Of a stretch of 5,015 nucleotides of DNA, positions 1 to 5,015 are shown piece by piece; positions within the stretch are counted from its first letter, which is position 1; every line of letters begins with the position of its first letter. The stretch comes from Deltaproteobacteria bacterium (GTDB lineage: Bacteria; Myxococcota_A; UBA796; GCA-2862545). The translations under genes were made by a program, and so were the position numbers. The notes under the pieces were generated by a model. That model was not told the origin of the DNA and searched no databases. It was given only the letters and a program-made list of their open reading frames with translations. The stretch lies in the NCBI GenBank assembly GCA_019307545.1, contig JAFDJI010000343.1:1-5015 (forward strand), read 5' to 3'.

Positions 1-1898
1 ACCTCTGCCTGGGCGTGGACAAGGTCATCGCCCGCGGGATGCAGGGAATCATCGGCCAGATCCGCGATCGGATGGCATCCCTGGAGGACCCAGAGGGGTC
101 GGCGGAGCGTGCCCTTCTCGAAGCCGCAATCCTCAGCCTGCAGGCAGCGATCGACTATTCAGAGCGGTTCGCCGACCGCGCCGTGACGCTCGCAGCCGAA
201 ACGGACGACCCGCAAGAACGGGCACGTCTCGATGCCATCGCGCGACACTGCCGTCATGTCCCCTGCAACCCGCCTCGCACCTTCCACGAGGCGCTCCAGA
301 GCGCATACTTCACCCTGCTGGTCGGCGAGATCCAGTACGGAACCCAAGACGTCTTCGCGGTCGGAAGGGCCGACCAGTACCTGTTCGACTTCTACCAGCG
401 CGATCTCGCGGCAGGCCGACTGACCGAGGAGCGGGCCATGGCGCTGCTCCAGGAGTTCTACCTGAAGCAGACCGCGAACGTGGAGCCCATCCCCGAGGCC
501 GGGATGGAGTCGAACGCCGTCCTCGGAAACAGCCAGCACGTGGTCACCATCGGTGGGCTGACCCCCGAGGGAGACGACGCCACCAACGCGCTCACCCTGC
601 TCATGATCGACGCCTACGAGCAGATGAACGGCTGCGCCAACCAGCTCTCGGTCCGCCTCTCCGAGCACTCACCGGCGGCACTGTGGGACCGCACCACCCG
701 GGTTTTTCGCACCACCAGCGGCATCGCGTTCTTCAACGACGAGGCGATCGTCTCCGCCTTGGAGGCGGACGGGATGCGCGTCGAGGACGCCCGTGACTAC
801 TGCATCGTGGGCTGCGTGGAGACGTCTGGCCAGTCCGACACCCATGGCTGCCCGGGCGGCCACGAGTTGGTCCTACCGGCGGTCCTGCTCCTCACCCTCT
901 CTCGCGGGCGGCGCCCACCCAGAGCCCCCGGACAGATGCGGGGCTTCGACAGCGGGGATCCGGCGACCTTCCACACCTATCCAGCGCTACTCGATGCCTT
1001 CCGCCGCCAACTGGCCCACCAGGTCGACGTGATGGTGCGCGCGACCGCTGGCAAGGACCGCGCACACCGTGAGTTGCTCCCCGCCCCCTATGTCTCGGCG
1101 CTGATGGATGGATGCATCGAGCGCGCACGCGACATCACCGACGGGGGCGCGCGCTACGACTTCACCTCCCTCGACGTGCGCGGGCTCGCGACGGTGGTGG
1201 ACTCCCTGCTGGCGCTGCGCACCTTCGTCTACCAGCGACGGGAGCTGTCGTTGGCCGAGATCGTGCACCTCCTCGACCGGGATTTCTCGGGAGACGAGGT
1301 CCTCCGCCAGCGGATGATCCGAGAGGCGCCCAAGTATGGAACCCGCCACCCGGACGCCGACGCCCTCGCTCGAGACGTGGTCCACTGGATCCACCAGATT
1401 CTGGCTCCCCGCCGCAACGTGCGCGGCGGACGCTGGCGCGCCTGCTACTACTCCTACGGAAACCACGTCATCGACGGCATGATGCTCGGCGCAACGCCGG
1501 ACGGGCGCCACCACGGCGAGCCCATCTCGAATGGGGTCTCCCCCAACAACTTCGTGGAGCTACCCGCCGGACCGCTGGGCCCGATGGCGGCAGTGGCCGG
1601 CCTGCCCGCCAACGAAGTGTCCTCGGGACTCTCCCTGAACCTCCGCTTCCACCCCGACTTCCTGCGTACCGAGGAGGCGCTCCGGTCGTTCACTGCCCTC
1701 ATCCAGACCTACTTCGTCATGGGTGGAATGCACTTCCAACCCAACGTGGTCTCCACCGAGACCCTGCGGGAAGCGCAGCGCCACCCCGAACGGCACCGCG
1801 ACCTGGTGGTGAAGGTCTCTGGGTACTCGGCCTACTTCACCGACCTGGGCCATTCGATTCAGGAGGACATCATCGCCCGGCACGAGTTCGGAGGGTGA
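1..1898 (+). CDS. Glycyl radical enzyme (PFL-like lyase/dehydratase family), 5' end missing, substrate unknown
   Basis: A cytoplasmic, oxygen-sensitive radical enzyme. The reading frame is open to the left edge (first full codon at 3). About 632 residues are visible against roughly 780-850 in the family, so the N-terminal 150-200 are missing. Numbering from the GTG at 15, which is probably an internal valine: residues 86-205 match the PFL domain; the active-site loop GCVE has the thiyl cysteine at 267 (bases 813-815) and the likely general-base glutamate at 269; GCIERARDITDGGARY is at 366-381; GATPDGRHHGEP at 492-503; the C-terminal glycyl loop KVSGYSA has the radical glycine at 603 (bases 1821-1823). 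It is followed immediately by its activase. Threonine after GCVE, rather than the common proline, and the ferredoxin-type activase argue against pyruvate formate-lyase. The loop recalls hydroxyproline-dehydratase-like or uncharacterised PflD-like members, but I cannot assign a reaction. Odd points are lysine for arginine in the glycyl motif and extra cysteines at 263 and 279. The family call is nearly certain; the substrate is unknown. Confidence 0.95.
   Translation, partial: LCLGVDKVIARGMQGIIGQIRDRMASLEDPEGSAERALLEAAILSLQAAIDYSERFADRAVTLAAETDDPQERARLDAIARHCRHVPCNPPRTFHEALQSAYFTLLVGEIQYGTQDVFAVGRADQYLFDFYQRDLAAGRLTEERAMALLQEFYLKQTANVEPIPEAGMESNAVLGNSQHVVTIGGLTPEGDDATNALTLLMIDAYEQMNGCANQLSVRLSEHSPAALWDRTTRVFRTTSGIAFFNDEAIVSALEADGMRVEDARDYCIVGCVETSGQSDTHGCPGGHELVLPAVLLLTLSRGRRPPRAPGQMRGFDSGDPATFHTYPALLDAFRRQLAHQVDVMVRATAGKDRAHRELLPAPYVSALMDGCIERARDITDGGARYDFTSLDVRGLATVVDSLLALRTFVYQRRELSLAEIVHLLDRDFSGDEVLRQRMIREAPKYGTRHPDADALARDVVHWIHQILAPRRNVRGGRWRACYYSYGNHVIDGMMLGATPDGRHHGEPISNGVSPNNFVELPAGPLGPMAAVAGLPANEVSSGLSLNLRFHPDFLRTEEALRSFTALIQTYFVMGGMHFQPNVVSTETLREAQRHPERHRDLVVKVSGYSAYFTDLGHSIQEDIIARHEFGG
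1890..1895 (+). promoter_or_regulatory. Ribosome binding site of the activase gene
   Basis: GGAGGG lies four bases before the GTG at 1900 and sits inside the last two glycine codons of the glycyl radical enzyme. It supports the GTG as the true start and suggests translational coupling between the two genes. Confidence 0.75.
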
Positions 1899-1899
1899 G

Positions 1900-2769
1900 G
1901 TGACACCCACCGGAGTGGTGTTCGACGTCTCCCGCGGGTGCGTGGAGGATGGACCGGGCGTTCGGACCGTGGTCTTCCTCAAGGGATGCCCGAACCACTG
2001 TGGTTGGTGTCACAACCCGGAGGGCCGATCCCCGAGGCCCGAGATCGCTTTGGACCGTCGGCGCTGTTTGGAGTGCGGTGCTTGCGAGGAGGCCTGCCCG
2101 AACGAATGGGTCGCAGACGATCCAGAGTCGTGGCGCCGGGTGTGCACCGGGTGCGGCGCGTGTGCCGAGGCCTGTCCAAGCGGTGCCCGGCGGCTGGTGG
2201 GGCGTCGGGTCGAGGTCGACGCGTTGGTGGCCGAAGTGATGGCCGACGCCGATTTCTTCGCCGGGACGGGTGGAGGGGTGACGTTTTCCGGTGGGGAGCC
2301 GCTGGCGCAGGGCCCCTTCCTCTTCGCGTGCGCCAGCGCTCTCCGCGCGAAGGGCGTCCACGTGGCGGTGGAGACCTCGGGGACCTGGGCGGCCTCCGTC
2401 CGCAAGGACCTGCGCGACAGCGTCGACCTGGTGCTCTTCGACCTCAAGCACGTCGACCCCGCGCGGCTGCGTGCCGAAGTCGGAGTGGGTGCCCCCCGCG
2501 CACTCTCCAACCTGCGCGCCCTGCTCGAAGCCGACCTCTCCGTACAGATACGCCTCACCGTGGTTCCCGGGTTCAACGATGGCGACGAGGACCTCGCCGC
2601 GATTGCTGATTGGCTCGCCGACTGCCCCGGCACCACGACGCTCCATCTACAGCCGTTCCACCGAATGGCCGTCGCCAAGCAGGTGCTGTACGACCGACCC
2701 TACGCCTGGGCAGACGTGGAACCGACGCACACCTCAAGACTCATCGAGGCCCAGCGCTGGTTTGGCTGA
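1900..2769 (+). CDS. Glycyl radical enzyme activating enzyme (radical SAM, with two-cluster ferredoxin insert)
   Basis: A 289-residue radical-SAM activase. It reductively cleaves S-adenosylmethionine and abstracts a hydrogen from the glycyl-loop glycine of its partner, which is encoded one base upstream. The N-terminus shows DGPGVRT (17-23), followed by the SAM-cluster motif CxxxCxxC with cysteines 30, 34 and 37. Two ferredoxin motifs of the form CxxCxxCxxxCP follow at 56-67 and 82-93, predicting two extra [4Fe-4S] clusters. GGGVTFSGGEPL (124-135) is the SAM-binding GGE region. FDLKHVDP, VVPGFNDGDEDL and LQPFHRMAVAK follow in the family order. The length is normal (about 290-310). The GTG start is supported by the ribosome binding site and by the family-like N-terminus just after it. 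The ferredoxin insert separates it from classical PflA and places it with activases of the dehydratase, decarboxylase and C-N or C-S lyase GREs. No key residue is missing. It is surely co-transcribed with the upstream gene. Confidence 0.96.
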   Translation: MTPTGVVFDVSRGCVEDGPGVRTVVFLKGCPNHCGWCHNPEGRSPRPEIALDRRRCLECGACEEACPNEWVADDPESWRRVCTGCGACAEACPSGARRLVGRRVEVDALVAEVMADADFFAGTGGGVTFSGGEPLAQGPFLFACASALRAKGVHVAVETSGTWAASVRKDLRDSVDLVLFDLKHVDPARLRAEVGVGAPRALSNLRALLEADLSVQIRLTVVPGFNDGDEDLAAIADWLADCPGTTTLHLQPFHRMAVAKQVLYDRPYAWADVEPTHTSRLIEAQRWFG

Positions 2770-2916
2770 AGGTGCTGAAATCGAGGGCTGCACTGCGAGC
2801 ACGCACTCGCGGTGCCAATCGGCCCATCTCACGACGCCGATCTCGAAGGTGACCGACCAGCGAAGCTCGGTGTCCACGACCGCCGCCGACACCCAGGTCT
2901 ACCCGAGGCCCGGCGA
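2770..2916. other. Intergenic gap between convergent genes
   Basis: These 147 bases separate the stop of the activase from the stop of the rhodanese gene on the other strand. I see no credible gene. It holds the hairpin at 2790-2815, listed separately. It also holds a weaker inverted repeat, GGTGTC (2869-2874) with GACACC (2888-2893), a 6-bp stem with a 13-base loop. That repeat lies 23 bases past the rhodanese stop and could help end the minus-strand transcript. It has no U-tract and is too weak to call as a terminator. Confidence 0.6.
2790..2815 (+). terminator. Hairpin after the activase gene, probable 3' end of the GRE-activase transcript
   Basis: GCACTGCGAG (2790-2799) pairs with CTCGCGGTGC (2806-2815) around a six-base loop, giving a 10-bp uninterrupted stem in plus-strand RNA. 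One pair is G-U. In minus-strand RNA that pair becomes a C-A mismatch, so the fold favours the plus-strand transcript. It begins 20 bases after the activase stop. No run of T follows, so it is not a textbook intrinsic terminator; in a GC-rich genome it may instead be a Rho-assisted stop or a 3'-end stabiliser. Confidence 0.55.
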
Positions 2917-3339
2917 CTACTCGATGGGCAGCCCCGACCGACGCCAGGCGCCGGTGCCGCCGAGCACGTCCACCGCGTCAAAGCCCAACTCGCCGAGCAT
3001 TCCGGCGGCACGGGCCGAGCGATGCCCGCTCTCGCAGATCACGTAGATCGTCTGGGCGCGATGGGGCTCCAAGTCGCCGAGGTGGTTCGGCAGCGCGCTC
3101 ATCGGGAGGTTCACCGCTCCCGGCACGTGCCCACGCCGGAACTCCCTGGGTGTCCGGACGTCAAGGATGAGCTCGGGTACGGGATCGCGGAGCGCCTCGA
3201 CCAGGCCAGCAACGTCCGTGGCGGCCTCCCTGGCGACTTCCGTAGTGGTGACGCTCGACTCGGACGGGTCCACGACAGCGAGGCTCGATGCCCCGGCGAG
3301 CGCGGCGAGGAGTACAAATGCGGGGATCAGCAAACGCAA
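2917..3339 (-). CDS. Exported single-domain rhodanese-like sulfurtransferase
   Basis: A 140-residue protein. Residues 1-21 look like a Sec signal peptide: one arginine, a hydrophobic run from 3 to 17, then small residues. No lipobox cysteine is present, so a soluble periplasmic protein is likely. The rhodanese domain spans about 43-140, with LDVRTPREFRRGHVPGAVNLP (59-79) and the active-site loop CESGHRS at 102-108. Cysteine 102 would carry the persulfide. The loop length fits sulfurtransferases rather than Cdc25-type phosphatases. The end, GFDAVDVLGGTGAWRRSGLPI, is typical, so the domain is complete. The start codon is TTG at 3337-3339. No in-frame ATG gives the signal peptide, and a GGAGG lies six bases upstream. 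The gene follows the histidine kinase by 60 bases and is probably in the same operon. The sulfur donor and acceptor are unknown. Confidence 0.9.
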   Translation of the reverse strand: MRLLIPAFVLLAALAGASSLAVVDPSESSVTTTEVAREAATDVAGLVEALRDPVPELILDVRTPREFRRGHVPGAVNLPMSALPNHLGDLEPHRAQTIYVICESGHRSARAAGMLGELGFDAVDVLGGTGAWRRSGLPIE

Positions 3340-3345
3340 GGAGAG

Positions 3346-3350
3346 CCTCC
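3346..3350 (-). promoter_or_regulatory. Ribosome binding site of the rhodanese gene
   Basis: On the minus strand GGAGG stands six bases before the TTG codon at 3337-3339. This strong site is what decides for the TTG start, since the first in-frame ATG (residue 80) lies inside the rhodanese domain. Confidence 0.7.
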
Positions 3351-3353
3351 GGT

Positions 3354-3375
3354 CAGTGGAGTTCGACGTCCACTG
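3354..3375 (-). repeat. Inverted repeat just upstream of the rhodanese ribosome binding site
   Basis: CAGTGGA (3354-3360) and TCCACTG (3369-3375) form a perfect 7-bp stem with an 8-base loop. It ends three bases before the GGAGG at 3346-3350 in the minus-strand direction. It could tune access to the ribosome binding site or be an RNA-processing site. No function is shown by the sequence alone. Confidence 0.4.
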
Positions 3376-3380
3376 GAGCC

Positions 3381-3413
3381 ACCAGGTGCCCCGACTGTGT
3401 CAGCCCACCTGGT
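3381..3413 (-). repeat. Inverted repeat spanning the histidine kinase stop codon
   Basis: ACCAGGTG (3381-3388) and CACCTGGT (3406-3413) form a perfect 8-bp stem around a 17-base loop that contains the kinase stop codon (3400-3402). It could be a partial terminator or an attenuating hairpin between the kinase and rhodanese genes. No T-tract follows, and the loop is long, so the regulatory role is uncertain. Confidence 0.4.
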
Positions 3414-5015
3414 CCAACACGCGCCGAATGATGCCCAGGAGGTCCTTGAGGTCGTAGGGCTTCTGGATGTGGCCCCTGGCCTTGGCGGCGATGATGGGTC
3501 CAGCGTCGGCGTCCGGGGCGTAGCCACTCGCGATGATGACCCTCGCCGACGCATCGATGTCCAGCAATCGCTCGAGACAAGCCCGACCGCCCATGCCAGG
3601 CATCACGAGGTCCAGGATCACCAGCGATATCTGGCCCGCTTCGTCCCGGTAGATCTCGAGCGCCGTTTCGCCATCCGGCACAGAGAGCACCTGGTAGCCA
3701 AACCGATGGAGCATGCGCTCCGCGACACGCCGGACGAGGTCCTCGTCGTCCACCAGCAGGATGGTCTCGGTGCCTCCGATGAGCGCCGACTCCTCGGTCA
3801 CCGGCTCCAGGTCGGTTTCGGCATCCCCGAGCGCGGGAAGGTAGACATGGAACGTGGACCCCTCGCCCGGCTCGGTCTCGCAGCGAATGTGGCCACCGTG
3901 GCTCTTGACGATTCCGAAGACCATCGCCAGCCCGAGGCCCGTTCCCTTCCCGGCTTCCTTGGTCGTGTAGAAGGGCTCGAAGATGTGCTCCAGCACATCC
4001 CCGTCGATGCCCTGGCCATCGTCCGAGACGCTCAGCAGGACCCAAGCTCCCGGCGAGGCCTCGATGTGGGACCTGCAGTCGGCTTCGTCGAGGACCACAT
4101 TTTGTGTCTGGATGCCCAGCCTCCCCCCGTCGGGCATGGCGTCCCGTGCGTTGATCGCCAGGTTCATCAGAACCTGCTCGATCTGGGCCGGGTCGGCGCT
4201 CACGGCGTCGAGTGGGTCCGCGAGGCGCAGATCGATGTCGATCATGCGGGGGATGGTCCGTCGCAGGAGATCGCCCACCTGACGCACCGCCCGGTTCAGG
4301 TCGACGGCCCGGTGCCTGCTTTCGACCTTCCGGCTGAAGGTGAGGAGCTGCTTGGTGAGATCGTTAGCCCGTTGTACGGCACTCTCGATAGCCACCAGAT
4401 TGTCGAAATCGGGATCCTGCTGGCCCTTGTTCAGCAGGATCACCTGCACGTTGCCCAGAATCGCCTGCAGCGAGTTGCGGAAGTCGTGTGCCACGCCGCC
4501 CGCCAGGGTACCGACGGCCTCCATCTTCTGCGCCTGGACGAGTTGATCCTGTAGCTGCCTCCGCTCCGCCTCCGCCGCCTTCCGCTCGCTGATGTCCCGC
4601 GTCACGCCGAGGATCGCGTGGGACGCGAGCCAGTCGACGTACAGCACCCGCGCGATGACCTCCACCCACACCGTGGAGCCCTCCTTGCGCCGTAGCTCCA
4701 ACTCGACCTTGGTGATGCGTAACGGGTCCTCCGTGCTCTTGGGGAGTTCGTTGGCGAGCACCGTGGCCACGCGTTCCTGGGATTCAAGCGTCAGGATCGA
4801 CATGACGGATCGTCCGATCAGCTCCTCGGCAGTGTACCCCGAGAGCGCCTCCACGGCGGGACTGACGTAGGCAAAGTGGGTGGTGGTGGGGTCGATGAGC
4901 CAGATGGTGTCCGCGACATTGTCGGCGAGCAGCCGGTACCGCTCCTCACTCTGGCGCAGCGACTCCTCGATCTTGCGCCGCTCGGCGATCTCGCCTTCGA
5001 GCGATCCATAGGCGG
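3400..5015 (-). CDS. Hybrid sensor histidine kinase (PAS-HisKA-HATPase-receiver), 5' end missing
   Basis: The frame is open to the right edge; the GTG at 4852-4854 is an internal valine within a PAS domain, not the start. The visible part is 538 codons including the stop. Numbering from the codon at 5011-5013: a charged, coiled-coil-like helix at 5-27; PAS domain with PAC tail at about 22-148, including YVSPAVEALSGYTAEELIG; HisKA domain at about 155-225 with phospho-accepting histidine 176 (bases 4486-4488) in AHDFRNSLQ; N-box NLAINARDAMPDGG at 284-297; G1 box DDGQG at 331-335; F box FEPFYTTK at 345-352; G2 box GKGTGLGLA at 355-363. A receiver domain fills about 417-535, with acidic pair D422/D423, phospho-aspartate D468 (bases 3610-3612), S496 and K518. 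All catalytic residues are present. The protein should autophosphorylate and pass phosphate to its own receiver. No DNA-binding output domain is present, so a separate phosphotransfer protein or regulator is expected elsewhere. Further sensor or membrane segments may lie past the edge. The PAS ligand cannot be read from the sequence. Confidence 0.95.
   Translation of the reverse strand, partial: AYGSLEGEIAERRKIEESLRQSEERYRLLADNVADTIWLIDPTTTHFAYVSPAVEALSGYTAEELIGRSVMSILTLESQERVATVLANELPKSTEDPLRITKVELELRRKEGSTVWVEVIARVLYVDWLASHAILGVTRDISERKAAEAERRQLQDQLVQAQKMEAVGTLAGGVAHDFRNSLQAILGNVQVILLNKGQQDPDFDNLVAIESAVQRANDLTKQLLTFSRKVESRHRAVDLNRAVRQVGDLLRRTIPRMIDIDLRLADPLDAVSADPAQIEQVLMNLAINARDAMPDGGRLGIQTQNVVLDEADCRSHIEASPGAWVLLSVSDDGQGIDGDVLEHIFEPFYTTKEAGKGTGLGLAMVFGIVKSHGGHIRCETEPGEGSTFHVYLPALGDAETDLEPVTEESALIGGTETILLVDDEDLVRRVAERMLHRFGYQVLSVPDGETALEIYRDEAGQISLVILDLVMPGMGGRACLERLLDIDASARVIIASGYAPDADAGPIIAAKARGHIQKPYDLKDLLGIIRRVLDQVG

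Noticed and set aside
15..17. GTG as the start of the glycyl radical enzyme
   Set aside because: The frame is open to base 1 and the protein from here would lack about 150-200 residues of the normal N-terminus, so the gene more likely begins before the window.
1112..1903. Plus-strand open frame of 263 codons overlapping the end of the glycyl radical enzyme
   Set aside because: It is an out-of-frame reading rich in arginine, proline and alanine with no domain, and the GRE frame through the same bases is fully conserved.
1870..2646. Minus-strand open frame of 258 codons opposite the activase
   Set aside because: It is a shadow of the activase gene in GC-rich DNA; the translation shows no family motif.
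4474..4491. Arginine in the kinase H-box (HDFRN rather than the common HDFNN) as a sign of inactivity
   Set aside because: The histidine, aspartate and second asparagine are retained and all ATP-binding boxes are intact, so it is an ordinary variation.
2812..4554. Long plus-strand open frame of 580 codons opposite the rhodanese and kinase genes
   Set aside because: It lies antisense to two well-supported genes, has no recognisable domain, and its composition is that of a GC-rich complement frame. Minus-strand motifs explain this region fully.
4852..4854. GTG as the start of the histidine kinase
   Set aside because: The frame continues upstream without a stop to the window edge and encodes a coiled-coil-like helix and the first half of the PAS domain, so the GTG is an internal valine.

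Overview
The window is high-GC (about two-thirds G+C by eye), densely coding bacterial DNA with two convergent transcription units. I see no tRNA, rRNA, CRISPR array, insertion sequence or other mobile element. The glycyl radical enzyme means the host lives, at least part of the time, without oxygen. The base composition, the GTG and TTG starts and the large hybrid histidine kinase would suit a high-GC environmental lineage such as Myxococcota or another deltaproteobacterial-type group. That placement is a guess; no marker gene is present.

Left half, plus strand (1-2769): the C-terminal ~630 residues of a glycyl radical enzyme (GRE), cut by the left edge, followed after one base by its dedicated radical-SAM activating enzyme. 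The activase carries the CxxxCxxC cluster and a two-cluster ferredoxin insert. That insert is typical of activases for the non-PFL GREs (dehydratases, decarboxylases, C-N, C-S and C-C lyases). The pair should form a working module in which the activase puts a radical on the glycine near the GRE C-terminus and the radical is passed to the active-site cysteine. The GRE's substrate cannot be named from what is visible, and several positions near the active site differ from the usual pattern. A 10-bp hairpin lies 20 bases after the activase stop and probably ends the transcript.

Middle (2770-2916): a short gap between the two convergent units, with hairpins and no gene.

Right half, minus strand (2917-5015): read in the direction of transcription, a hybrid sensor kinase (PAS, HisKA, HATPase, receiver) whose N-terminus lies beyond the right edge, then after 60 bases a small exported single-domain rhodanese that starts at TTG behind a strong ribosome binding site. 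The junction of these two genes contains two inverted repeats. Nothing in the sequence shows that the kinase controls the GRE unit; adjacency is the only link.

Overall the families are recognisable. The part most likely to be new is the substrate of the GRE.
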